This document shows positions 1-12,174 of a stretch of 64,000 nucleotides of DNA, in pieces. Position 1 is the first letter of the stretch. The number at the start of each line of letters is the position of its first letter. The notes under the pieces are model-generated. The model did no database searches, was not told the DNA's origin, and saw only the letters and a list, made by a program, of their open reading frames with translations. Source of the DNA: Neckera pumila (taxonomy: Eukaryota; Streptophyta; Bryopsida; Hypnales; Neckeraceae); the NCBI GenBank assembly GCA_963969595.1, contig OZ018408.1, positions 20,705,823-20,769,822 of the forward strand, given 5' to 3'. The position numbers and the translations under genes were made by a program.

Positions 1-3000
1 AAAAATGTATCTTTAGTTGGTGCTTTGAATCTTAATGCCATTTGTGCTACCATGTCTCTTGGTATGCATTTTATTGCTTCAAGTATCAACAAAGGACTTC
101 CAGTTAGCGTAAGAGAATTACCATGTGTCTCACCACCAATATAATAACTCATATTTCGATTGGATTCTATACATAGTTTGTCTTTTGTAAATGCCTACAT
201 TTTTATAAAGAATTAGAAGCATTTAATATAAATAAGATTTCATTTGGGTGTAAGTTCAAAAGAAATAGTCATGATTACATGCTTACAATTTTTTTTTAAA
301 TAGCATTTTAAAATCTATATTTGTTAGATTTTTAATCTTATTTTAGATTTTTTTTATTTGAATAAAATTTGTATTCACAAGCTTTATACTTATATAAAAG
401 AAGTCTTTATATACATAGTAGAAAATAAATTATAGAATATAATAAATTAATTTATTAAAATTTAGATATTGTAATTGTTAATCCCTAGTCCCATTGTTCC
501 TTTAATCTTGAAACTACTTCTACTTAATCATTTTTTAACAAGTTAAAATTAAATGTGTATTTTTTTATTTTTTTATTTTAAGACTGTCAACTCAATTCTT
601 CAATGTTAAAAATTAGAAATTCAAAATTAGTAGTACAAAAATTTTAAGTTAAGATAATTCAAAGCCAAAACATCTAGTCAAACAAGGTATAAAAAAATTC
701 TTCTTCTTCTTTTTAAGTGCAAATATCTTACAATCTACAAGGTCAAAGTTTTTGACAGCACTTCCCATACATTTATAAACTAGTCTAATGAAAGATCTTA
801 TGGTTAGATATGCCAAAAAAAACAATATTTAAATTTTTTTGCATTCTGCAATAGAAACAGCATTTTTGAATAATTTTCGATGGAAATAAGACCTTTAACT
901 TTAGGGGTTAAATACCTTTGCTAAAGCTTTATGTAGAACTGGTTGTTTAAGAAATGGAATAGGCATATGTAAACTAATTGTCTCTGGTTCATTAATTCGA
1001 AATGTTTGTCCTACTAAATATTCATAAAATTTGAAACATTCATCAACAATGGAAGGGCCAAAAATAGTAATTGACCACTGCTTGTGTCTATTATTATCAA
1101 AAAATGGATCACCAACCTATTTCAATTTCATTTATATTTAATAGACAATCAATTAATATTTTTTATATATATTCACAACATATTTATTATTGATTTTATT
1201 CTTATGATATCATATACTAATTTATCTTGAAAATTTAAAACACCATAAATATTTTGAAATAAGTAAACCTTTCTGCCATGCCAATGTTCTCTAATATGGT
1301 GGCAATGTTGAGTTTGATCTTGAAGACGTTTTTCAAAAGTTAAATATTCTAGACCTTTAGCATTTTGAACAAACAATTTTTCTTTTTCATTGTAAACTTT
1401 TAGAATACAAACCTATTTTTAAATATTATAAATATCCATATAAGATTATTTTTTATTTTTATTTTAATCATTTTAGTAATTATCAAATTAGTTTATAATT
1501 TTTCTACAAAAAAAATCTTGTTGTTTGTAATTGACATTTAGTAAAAATTATTAAACACATATTTCAATCATTAATATGATATAGTATTTGATATAATTTT
1601 ACATATTATTATGTCATTTAATTATGATAATCAATGTAATAATACATTTTATATATTAATAAAAATTTAGATAAGTAATGTTTTCTTCAAACTTATATCA
1701 ATGTAACATCAATCCAATAGGTTTTACTTTTATTGTGTATTTTATTTACCATATATTGGCAATATACGTAATTGTGGTTAAAATTATCAACAACCAATTG
1801 CATACATTGAATTTTGGATGTTCATAAAAACCTTCTTCAACAACATCAGTTTTACGATCTATTATGTAGGCAGTAAACAAACTAAATGTATATGGAAGAA
1901 ATTCAACAGCATCTCCATACTTGAATAATTCACAAAAATGTTTTAATTTTTCCATATCTATCAAAAATTTATTATTTACAATCGTGATATGTAAATTTTC
2001 AATATGTATTTAAAAATATATATAAATATATATAATAGATCATTATTAAATATTCCATCATATATAATATAAAACTTAAGAATAATAGTTGAAATTGACT
2101 ATTTTGGTATTATTATACAGTTTCCAGCTTACTTGATCCAACCTTTGATTTATATGAAGCATTAGCAAGTGTTAGCAAAAATCTTCGATTTGCTTCAGTT
2201 TTAAGAGCTAAATGACAATATTCATTAATTGGATGAAAAATTATTAAATCAGTTAAAGATTGAAGTAAAATTTGTGTAGAAGCTTTCCAAAGGGCAACAA
2301 CATTTTCACATGGTACGTGACATCGTTCAGTATAAAAATATTCTAGCATTGGATAGAAAATTGCACATGTCCATTCTCCTTTTATAATTTTATATATTCT
2401 TGGTGCTTTTGATTCTACATTTTGTATTGTATTATGTTGATGTTCACGCTTACAAACTTCTTCTTCAGGCTCTTCATCTTCTTGTGTTTCTACATCACCT
2501 TTACTATGGAATACTTTAAATTCTTTGGTTTCTTCATCTCTTTGTTTAATGTTGTTTGAAGATAATCCATAATCTCCTTCATTCTTCCCTTCACTTTCAA
2601 TATTTTCTTCTTTGGATTTTCCCTCGTTGTCTTTAGCTTGAAGTCGCCCAAAAAGTTGCCATGCCTTAGGAGGTGGAAGGCAAAGATCCAATTGTTGTTC
2701 AATTTCTAAAAGGTGTGCTTCATGCTCAATAAGTGGTGTTTTCTAAAACTCATAGAATTTAAAAATGCATAGTGAGGATACTTTATTTAGTCAATTAATT
2801 TTTTATAATTTATAATTTATTTTATTTTATAAAAAATATATATACAAATATATTTAAAAAATAAATAAATTGTATGTATTAAGTATTAGATTGTGCTTAC
2901 TTTTTCATTGATACAAGTATTTAAAAAAAAAGTTGTACAAAAAACTACCAAATTAAACCTCAATCGGATATAAGATTTTTTTTATGACACTTTTTTTTCT

Positions 3001-3987
3001 CCTTAAAAGACTTTCTCTTCTTCTAGCTTTCAATTCTGCAAACACTTCACTTGGACTTTTGCTTTGACTTCCACGAGTTTGTTCAATACTCCCACTTCTA
3101 GAATTTCTTGCAAATGAATCATTGTTTATACTTCTCTGACTATTATTATCAATTGCAATCAAATCACTGTCTTCTTTGCCTTCATTTTGCTTGACATTCA
3201 AAGAATTTCTAAAACTCTCTCGAAGAAGTTTGCCTTCAACAATAATACCATGAGGGTTGCCACCTAAGACATCACCTTGAAATTTAACACTTTTTTTATT
3301 TTTATCATTCATTGTAGGAATAGTTAAGACAAAATACATATCTACCAATGTTACAAACTTTTGTAGATCATCAAGCATTTGATCATCAAGTGTTTCTTTG
3401 GCTTCACTAGTAGCTAAGCCAAAAAGAAAAGGTTTGCATGCCAAGAGTAATGCATTAGCCTCAGCTTTGCGCCTTTCAATTAGTTCCATATTCTCTAGGA
3501 GATTTGCTAATTCTTCTACCAAATTAACTTCTTGATTTTTTCCTTTGACAAGTAGTAGTGGTTCTATTGTAGATTCATCACTGATATTTCCTTCAACATT
3601 TTCATTGGGAAGAACTTCTTCTACATTTTGTTTCCATACAAGTTCTTTAACATCATTACTCAATTCTTCATCAACTAATTTGCGATAGTCTTCATATAAT
3701 GAATTTTCTTCTAGCTCATAGTCAGATGCTCTTTCAAGTTCTTCACATTGTCCATCCTCATTTTTTAAATCAATCCAATCTTTGACTGTTTCATGTCTTG
3801 AACAATATGGATCTATTGTGTCAATGCTCAATTTTGTTTTTATTGCAAAAGGTGGATGCATGGTTTCTTCAATATGAATATGACACGGTAAATAGATTGG
3901 TATAATAAGATCAGTTATTTGCCATACTCCTTCTTCTAAAATTTCAAATATGAATATTTTGTCAATAGAATAATGATAGAATACTAG
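1..3987 (-). CDS. Unrecognised multi-exon protein, partial (3' end beyond left edge)
   Basis: Six exons on the minus strand fit together in phase: 3987-2959, 2742-2133, 1957-1806, 1412-1269, 1116-916 and 194-1 (open at the edge). All internal boundaries are AG acceptors and GT donors, and the exons of 144 and 201 nt are exact multiples of three. The first exon is rich in acidic residues and ends in a basic Ser/Arg/Lys stretch (AELKARRRESLLRRKK). The second begins KTPLIEHEAHLLEIEQQLD and contains CLPPPKAWQLFGRLQ. Later exons carry IREHWHGRK, ITIFGPSIVDECFKFYEYL and LTGSPLLILEAIKCIPRDM, which look like a conserved globular protein. I do not recognise the family. The 5' boundary at 3987 is the least certain. 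A TTAA element (478-911) lies in the last visible intron. Coding status is well supported; identity is unknown. Confidence 0.7.
478..911 (-). mobile_element. TTAA element (piggyBac-like MITE), internally deleted copy in an intron
   Basis: The copy is bounded by TTAA at 478-481 and 908-911, with inner termini TCCCTAGTCCC and CTTTAGGGG. It matches the inverse of the 0.9-kb family elsewhere in the window: the CCATTGTTCC end is on the left, and the end that passes GCAATAGAAACAGCATTTTTG is on the right. It is only 434 bp because the middle is missing. It sits in the last visible intron of the gene at 1-3987, with its right TTAA only 3 bp inside the GT donor (914-915). Confidence 0.75.
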
Positions 3988-6900
3988 CTATCTAATTAAT
4001 ATTCATTTTTTCTAAAAGTTTAAATTTATACATATTTCTAAGATAAAAAAATTGAAAGTAAATTTGGATTGATTTAGAATTTTATACAAACAATGCATTG
4101 TTTGTTATTATCAAAATTGCATTGGTTTCAACAAAATATTCATAAATAGTTATACATAGAACAATTATAAAAAAATGCTACAAACACATTTAAAAATCTC
4201 CACATAGGCTCAAATTTGTATACAAAGAAAAATTTGAACCAGGCATATGCATCATATACTCATATAAAAGTATTGATTTTACAAAAGAGTCCTAGAATAT
4301 TTATATCAAAACTTTACTTTACATCTGAGAATTCTTCTTAATCTATAAGTCCAAGTAAACCTTTAGGTAATTTTATAGTTTCAATTATAAATAAAATACT
4401 CTAGCTATAAGTACAAAAAAATAATAAATAAACTAATATTCCTATCAAATTAAATAACCCATACTTGTAAAAAAATCATCTTTCTACATTCATGTAGGGA
4501 AATTCAAGTACACAAAGTGCACTATTGATTGAATATTTTATATAGCGTATTTTTTGCAATTTACTTTGTATATTATTAATTTTATGAAATCCAATCTTGT
4601 ATATAGTTTAGACTTTGACATCATAAAAGTCATCAATTAGTCTTTGAGTTAAAACACAATATTTTTTATTAAAAATCTTTTTCATTAAATGTCGTAAATA
4701 CTATTTCTGATTTTTTATTCTATTGTGATTAACTTTCAAACCTCAAGACTAAAATACTTTCAAAAATATGTAAATTACAAGTAATTCATATTATGCAAAT
4801 GTAGGTTAAATGAAGTAAAGTTAAGAGTTGGTATATTTATCTATTATGCGCAATTGCACAATTGCAGAGTTGCATAATTCAAGTACTAATTTCCATCAAA
4901 CACCTCAGGTGCATGAAATGCTTGATTTGTATTGGTTTTGTATCAAAATTACATAGTCATTGCACAAATAGCTACATCAGGAATATACTCTTTATTTTGC
5001 CATGGCTAAATTATGGACTTCATTAAGATTTTCAAGATAGATACACCTTCATGAATAATATAAAATGTGAATTTTTGAAAAACACCAAAAATTAATATCC
5101 TTAGAAAATATCTCTTTCATATAAAATGTGCATGCATGATGTAGTTGAAGTTTTTTGATGTGTCCGGAATGGCTTGGAATGTATCTACCCGAATATCTAA
5201 AGTGGTTGTGGTGCAAAATCTTAAATTGAGGGATTGGCAATCGTTAAATTTCTTGTAGAATTTTGTAGCCTTCTATTTTATAAATATGATAGCAATTGCC
5301 AATGCCTTGTAGACTTTCATAGCCTTGTATACACAATCAAGCTTCCAAAATAGAATAGTTTATTGTCTATAATAGTGATAGATTTTAAAACAAAAATCTA
5401 CCTCCATTATAAATACTAAATTATTCAATTAAAGTAGTCTAATTGTACAAATTTTAGTACCTAGAAAATCCTTATAGGGTTTTGAAACCTTGCAAAGAAG
5501 AAATGGCGGTTGTTAAGCCTTTTGTTGGGATCAAAATAGAAGAGGGTAGGAAGTCTCCAACATGCTCGCAAATTGATTTCTTATTGTACATGCAATTTCA
5601 AGAAAATGGTGCTAAAGAGTGATTGCAAATATACATATACCATGTGTTGCAATATTTAGACCAATAAAGTAATTGTATCTTGGAAAGATAAAAAAAAAAA
5701 TTTTAACCTGAATACAACATCAAAAACATTAAAAACTTTATAAATATGGTCATGTACTAGAAAAAATACTAAGATGTTATTTTTTTCTATGCAGAAATGT
5801 ATGTTGAAAGTTGTTTAATTTGTATTATTTTCAATACAAAATTAATTATTTTTAAAAATGCTTTTTCTAATGGTTGCAAGTTATTTTAATGAAAGAGGGT
5901 TTTTTTTAAACTTTATCTTTCAAATTCTTAAAAATGGATATTCAATTGAACTCCCAATCCTAAACTCATGAGTGACGTATTTTTTAGTACCAACATTCTC
6001 TGCCAAAGAAAATTTAGAATCTTTTAAGAGATTTATATATGTTTAACTTCTAAAGGACCGTTAGGCCAACAAGTAGCTTCAAGCAATACAATTTTTTGCA
6101 CCCTTGATCCTTTAGAGAATAAAATAGTCATATCCACCCTCTGTATGAATTTTTAACTACATTATATGCTTACTTCCAAGCTATGCCTAAAAATTGTTGT
6201 ACATAGCTTGAAACTTTTTTCTTCTTCCGGTTGTCCTAAATAATAATTCAAAGATTTGAACATGAAAGTGAAATATATAATTGCAAAAAACAATCCTTGC
6301 AAAAAAAAAACTATCCTAAAAGTTTCAAAATGTATAAAGTTTCTCATATAGACAATCAGTGTAGAATTTTTTTCAAATATAATCTAGTTATATATCTTCA
6401 ATAGATTCAATTTGTAAAAAAAATTCTCATAAATATGCATTTTGTCACTATGAATCTAAATGATTAAACAAATTTCTATATAATAGTAGAAAAGTGAAAT
6501 AAAAAATATTTAACATTTAAACACTATCTTCAAAATTTTCTAAATAATAGAAACAAAATGTTTAGCACTGACATTTTAAGTTGTAAACTAACTAAGAATG
6601 TTATAATTAAACAAAACTAATGTAAATTTACCAATATTTTATTTCAAATTCAACATTATATAGAAAACATCTTGCTAAAAGAATAAAACTTTAAGATAAA
6701 CTATTTTATTTATTGATATTGATTATGCTTTCAAAGTTATTTTATGGTAGATTCCAAAATAATTACTAAGCCATTTAATAATCCTACTATATTAAAATAT
6801 AAATATTATTATACTCTGGTATATAATAAATTGCTTTTAATATTCTCAAAAGATAAAAGCATAACTTTTAATGAAATTTTTTACACATTAGTAGTGTTAG

Positions 6901-7117
6901 AAGATTCATACCAAATAATTCCGAAAAATTTATTCACAAATATTCATCAATAATGAGCAACTTAATAGAAAAATTTATAATTTTATTTATTTAACTAAAA
7001 AACATTATCAAAGGTTTCAAATGTTGTAGTTTTGATCAACCATAGTTAAAATTATTTATATGGAACTTTGATTTTTCAATATAGATAGATATATACCAAA
7101 GAAATTAAACAATTCAT
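3988..7117. other. AT-rich stretch between exons, no feature seen
   Basis: About 3.1 kb of very AT-rich sequence between the two coding blocks on the minus strand. If 7118-7987 belongs to the same gene, this is an intron that may hide small exons. I found no convincing ones. A 39-codon plus-strand frame from ATG 5503 is too short to support. Confidence 0.4.
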
Positions 7118-7987
7118 TTATTTTTTTGAATATTTTAGTTTCATTGATGTATAGTTTTCAAAATGAATAACCATCCAACCAGTAGTTGTTGCGCAATGGA
7201 TGTCATGTTTTTCTTGCAACTCCATATTCCATACATATAAATCAAACATCTCTTTAAAAGCATTGGAACTCTTACTCAATATTTTAGAATGACAAAGTAT
7301 CCTTTCAGTATCTTGGGCTTGGATAGATTTTCTCACCGTGACAATGACATCACTTTGGTTTTGTATGTATATAAGATTAGAAGTAGGAGGTTGGAAAGGC
7401 AAACATATACTTGCCAATAGTTGAACTAAAACATCTATTGCACTTATTGGTTCTGGTTCATGAATCAATTTTTTAAATTTGATTGGCTCTGGAACATTAA
7501 ATATTGGTCGAATCATAGCTAAGCTATCTTGTGCACCTCGCAAGGTTGTAAACAACAATCTTCTTGCATGTAATTGTTTTTTATCTTCATTATCATCTAT
7601 ATGATAATCTATAAAAAAATTTGGTGCATCATCTTTACTAGCCATTGAAATACTAGTTCCAAAGCAAACTCCTTTTCTGCTTCTTTTTGAATTTGGAGAG
7701 TCACCTTCTAAAAGAGCATGGAATTTTATAGCTTGTTCTTTTGAGTCATTGAGATTGTCTTGACTACTTTCATCTTCTTGATTATATTGGATAGCTGTCG
7801 ACTGCAATTGTACAGGCTCTGCAACTTCCATAATGTCATAATTTATTGTACTAGTTCTTTGTTTATATGTTGAAAAATTTATAGGTCCAACCTCTGGAAA
7901 CAACTTTTGGTATTCTTGCGTTTCTTTAACAATAGTGTTGTAGTTATTATAAAAATTACTTTTTGGCGGCTTTGTAATGTTCACCAT
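7118..7987 (-). CDS. Large ORF, possible upstream exon of the gene at 1-3987
   Basis: A 289-codon open frame on the minus strand starts with ATG at 7987. It is far longer than chance in DNA this AT-rich and has mixed, protein-like composition: basic and polar N-terminus (MVNITKPPKSNFYNNYN), an acidic Ser/Asp-rich middle, then a part with RRLLFTTLRGAQDSLAMIRP and hydrophobic segments such as AIDVLVQLLASICLPFQPP. The last 15 or so codons before the stop look like read-through, so a donor (for example GG|GTTATT near 7160) is likely. It lies on the same strand and upstream of the six-exon gene, about 3.1 kb away, so I infer a first or early exon of that gene. It could also be a separate gene. No domain is recognised. 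Confidence 0.5.
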   Translation of the reverse strand: MVNITKPPKSNFYNNYNTIVKETQEYQKLFPEVGPINFSTYKQRTSTINYDIMEVAEPVQLQSTAIQYNQEDESSQDNLNDSKEQAIKFHALLEGDSPNSKRSRKGVCFGTSISMASKDDAPNFFIDYHIDDNEDKKQLHARRLLFTTLRGAQDSLAMIRPIFNVPEPIKFKKLIHEPEPISAIDVLVQLLASICLPFQPPTSNLIYIQNQSDVIVTVRKSIQAQDTERILCHSKILSKSSNAFKEMFDLYVWNMELQEKHDIHCATTTGWMVIHFENYTSMKLKYSKK

Positions 7988-8761
7988 TTTTACTCATTTA
8001 AAGAATTATATTGAATAAGGTTAAATAAACTGATGTGATATAGGTTTATTTTTTATGTTCATCAAAAAAGCTTTGTGTGTTTGATTCATGCTTAAAATAA
8101 TGTTGAAGATGATTTTATAACATTGTCATAATAATGGATATAATATATTTATAATTCAATTTGTATGATGTAATCATAATAAATTAATAATCCTCAACTA
8201 TTTTTATATTACTATGTTTTATGATTTTGGCTAATAGACTTTTTTTAATTTTATGTACATAAAATTTAATTCAAATGAATGCTGGTTGATTTTTTGCATT
8301 GAATGGATATGAATAGTCATGAAAAAAGACAATTTAGGACACAAAGTTTTTTTCAAACACATATTAAATCACTCCTTTGAAACTCATTGAAATTTACATC
8401 ATAAAATCAAACCAAGATTTGAGATTTATTTACAAGGCAATGATAGATGTTTTAAATATGAAATTTGAATCATGATTTAATTTGCACGAAATTGAGGATT
8501 ATAGATAGAATTTAAATGTTTTTACAAACAAAAGAAAAATATAATTAGCCAAACTATTTTTTGAGTTTGACTTGAATCAAATATATAGATATGCAATTGG
8601 CTATCTTTATTCATTCATTATGAAAGATCTGTATATTGGTCCTTTAAGGTTAAGGATCACATCATGAATTTGACATTGCAAAAAAAGTGGAGTGGCAAAA
8701 ATATTTATTATTCTCAAATCACATTTCAAATGACCATTATATGAATCATGTTGTTCAAATG
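7988..8761. other. AT-rich intergenic DNA
   Basis: No reading frame, repeat end or RNA gene was seen. If ATG 7987 is a true start, the promoter of the minus-strand gene would lie here; no clear TATA element could be chosen among many AT runs. Confidence 0.4.
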
Positions 8762-10171
8762 CTTGTACAGCGGGGGTACCAATCAAAATGGCGTTTTTGA
8801 ATTTGCACTGAAAGAAATTTTAGTGCTGCCAACTTTGACAGCCTCTCGAAAGCTGAAGAATTGATTTTTTACCATGAAATTCTTGTCACATTATCATCTT
8901 TATATTAATTACATGTATACCAGATTTTGAGGTCAAACAATTCACCAAAAAAAAGATATTCAAAATCTACCAACATGTGTAGCTGTGAATTTTTTATCAT
9001 TGCTGCCAACTTTGACAACCTTCCAAGGATTGAAATTTTTTTTCTTTCCCATGAATTTTTTTTTAAAGAAATCTTTTCTATATAGATAACATTTTTGCCA
9101 AGTTTCAAGTTCAAAAGATTTATACAAGAAAAGATATTCGAAATTTACCAACATGATTAGTTGTGAGGTCAATCTCACTATTGCCAACTTTGACACCCTT
9201 CCAAGGGCTGAAAAATTGCTTGTTTACCATGAATTTTTTTTACAAGGTCATCTTTATATTGATAACATGTGTGCCAAATTTCAAGGTCAAAAATTTCACA
9301 CACAAAAAGATATTTGAAATCTACCAACATGTATAATTGTAAGAAAATTTTCACTACTACAAACTTTGACACTATCCAAAGGGCTGAGAAAAAAACATTT
9401 TACCATGAAACTTTTTTCATGAAATCATTTCTATGTTGGTAACATGCCTGTCAAACTTCAAGTTCAAAATATTTACAAAAAGAAGATATTCTAATTCTAC
9501 CAATATGTGTAGTTGTGAGAATGATTTTTTATATCCATGTGAAATTTTACCCATAAAATGACTCTATCCCAAGGGCTAAAAAAATCATTCTCACAACTAT
9601 ACATTTGGATAGAATTAGAATCTTTTTTTTGTAAGAATCTTGAATTTGAAAATTCGACACTTATATTATTAGTATAGAGAAAATATTGCAAAAAAAAACT
9701 CATGATAAACAAGCAATTTTTCAGCCCTTGGAAGGGTGTCAAATTTGGCAATAGTAAAATTGTTTCTCACAACTATACATGTTGATAAATTTCAAATAAC
9801 TTTTTTTAATATAAATCTTTTGAACTTGAATTTGGCACACATATTATCAACATAGAGATTATTCCCTAGAAAAATTTACTGTCAAAAAAAATTTCAATCC
9901 TTGGAAGGCTATCAAAGTTGGCAGCAATGTAATTTTTTTCACTACTATACATATTGGTAGATTTTAGATATCTTCTTTTTGGTGAAACTTTTGGCTTTAA
10001 AATTTAACACACGTGTAAATAATATAAAGATGATGTTGTGAAAAAGATTTCATGGTAAAATACCAATTTTTGAGCTCTCAGGAGGTTGTCAAAGACTCAA
10101 AGTTGGCAACACTAAAATTTCTTTCACGGCAAATTCAAAAATGCCATTTGATTGGTACTCCACTATACAAG
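8762..10171. mobile_element. Long foldback element with tandem repeat units in both arms
   Basis: The two ends are inverted copies: left CTTGTACAG...GGTACCAATCAAAATGGC, right read inversely CTTGTATAG...AGTACCAATCAAATGGC, continuing for over 70 bp. Inside, a unit of about 175 bp containing TGCCAACTTTGACA repeats at about 8828, 9003, 9182 and 9357. The same unit appears inverted at about 9737, 9911 and 10100. The centre of symmetry is near 9560. The whole could fold into a hairpin about 700 bp long. No clear target duplication was found and there is no coding capacity; the short frames inside are by-products of the repeat. Confidence 0.75.
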
Positions 10172-10270
10172 GATTATTTAGTGGTTCCATTTTAATTGAA
10201 TTTGTTCCTGCTTTCTCACTATCATCTCAAAAGAGGTAGTAACTGCTTACTAATGCACGTTTTGCCTTTT

Positions 10271-10565
10271 AACCTCATATTTTTTGTGGTGGCCATTTTT
10301 TTGTATGGATATGTGAAAAGAGGATTAAAAGACTTCAAATCACTTTCACAAGTTTAACACCCTCATGATCAAGCATTATAGTCTTTCAATCCATACGTGA
10401 TATTGCTTTTTGTTTTCTTTCTATATGATCTCTAACATGTCTAGTTTGAATGTATACCATTGCAATTAAAAAAAACTGATAAAACTTATTAAAACGATTT
10501 CTTTTTGTTCAATTAAGAGCACATTCCAGGAAGCCCAAAAAAGTTCATGGGCATTCATTGGTTAA
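10271..10565. mobile_element. Partial copy of the 643-bp TTAA element
   Basis: This matches the half of the complete copy at 13092-13734 that runs from AACCTC...TATTTTTT to the right end, including AGGATTAAAAGACTTCAAATC and ACACCCTCATGATCAA. It ends at a TTAA (10562-10565) after GGGCATTCATTGG. The first half is missing, so it is either truncated or a shorter derivative. Confidence 0.55.
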
Positions 10566-11087
10566 AGCTAAAATCTAAAAAAGATTTCTAACTAAAATCT
10601 AATATAGAATAGTGCAAGCCCTTGAGCCTATTTTCTCAAATTAATTCTCAGTCTACAAAATTAGAAGCCCTTTTTCCACATATCTCATATAGTTTTCAAT
10701 TTTTATTGGCAAATTATTGTAACTGATTATAGTTGAGGGAGGAAGGTTGTATTTAAAGAATTCATATACAAATGTTTTAGCTTGAAGGTATTAAAATTGG
10801 CTTGCCAAAGAAGGCAATTTCAACATCCATTCCAAAAAGTCATTCCAAAACTTTATAAAAGTCCCATAATAGTACTTCAAAAAAAGAAGAATCAAGTTCT
10901 ATCCAATTTGATAGCAAACTTGTAATTTATAAAGCAAATTTTTGTAAGGCTCAGCACACCAGTAATCAAATTTCTAAAATGTAGTAGAAAGTGAATTGTT
11001 AAGAATATTAATGTCTCTAGTAAACATCACCAATTGGCTTCACCATCTTTATTTTAATGGAGGCTAAAGTTTGCAATCGTGAGCTAA

Positions 11088-12003
11088 TTAACCCCTAAAG
11101 GACTAAGGCCACTTTTCTACCAAAAAACACTCAAAACTGCCATTTCTATAGCAAATAGTAAAAAAAATTGAAACTTGTTTTTTCTTCACATCTAACCATG
11201 GGATCTTATCCCTAACTAGTATAAAAATGTGTGGAAAAAATTTCATAATTTTTGACCACATAGATTGCAAGATATCTGCATGTAAAGTAAAAAAACAAGT
11301 TTTCTAGCACATTGTGGGACTAGGTTCTTTGACTTTGAACATTTTTAACTTTGAAATTTTTCAATATAGATTTTTGAGCTTTAAATCTTTATAGTAGAGA
11401 ATTGAATTGAGAATCTAGCAAGAAAAAATAATAATAAAAAGACTTAGTTTTCATTATTAAAAAAATTGATAAGTACAAGTAGGTACAAGATAGAACAAAA
11501 ATCTAAAATATTGATATCTTTTATATAGAATTAAAATGCATCAATTCCAATGGTGAGATTGATCTAGCAAAAAAACTAAACCACGTGAATTTTTTTTTTG
11601 GAAAAATTGTAAAAATTGCATTTAAAAATGAATCCTACAATATAATTTTTTTCAGAAAGATGCTTTAAGTGCCCAAAAAATTAGACTACCCATAACTTTC
11701 TCATAACAAATCCAAATGGAATAAATCAAAGCTTTCCAAATAGACAAAAATTTAATCTATAGGAAAAAAATCAAAAATAAATAAATTCATGTTTGCAAAT
11801 TTGTTTTTGCTACCTCTCTCCCTTGTTTTGAGCTTCTTTGGGCATAACTTTTGTTCCTAGGTGCCAATTGAAAAAGAAAATTATACCCACAAAGCTTATA
11901 AGTTTTTCTAACTTTCAAAAACTCAAGACAAAAATTCAGCCTGTAGGTACGTGTCCAAAATCCCAAATGTCCGCCAAACCAACAATGGTCCTTTAGAGGT
12001 TAA
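11088..12003 (+). mobile_element. TTAA element, 916 bp, subfamily I
   Basis: Flanked by TTAA (11088-11091 and 12000-12003) with inverted termini CCCCTAAAGGACTA and, read from the other end, CCTCTAAAGGACCA. The left subterminal part reads AAACTGCCATTTCTATAG, the right part reads CCATTGTTGG from outside. The inside is AT-rich with no coding frame. It serves as a good full-length reference for the subfamily. Confidence 0.85.
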
Positions 12004-12174
12004 ACACAACATATTTCCCACCTATAATTGTTTAATTACAATTATATACATGTACATAAACATATCTAAAATGTGTAGCATAGACAAATCAAAGCTTTAT
12101 AGAAGGGCCAAGCTACTATGTTTATCATAATTTCCATGTGCCGTGTGTACTGTGTAAATTGTAAACATAGTAAG

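Noticed and set aside
5503..5622. 39-codon plus-strand frame starting MAVVKPFVGIKIEEG
   Set aside because: Too short, no motif and no splice context; chance cannot be excluded.
8905..9751. Four minus-strand frames in the foldback
   Set aside because: They repeat with the 175-bp unit and have no independent coding evidence.
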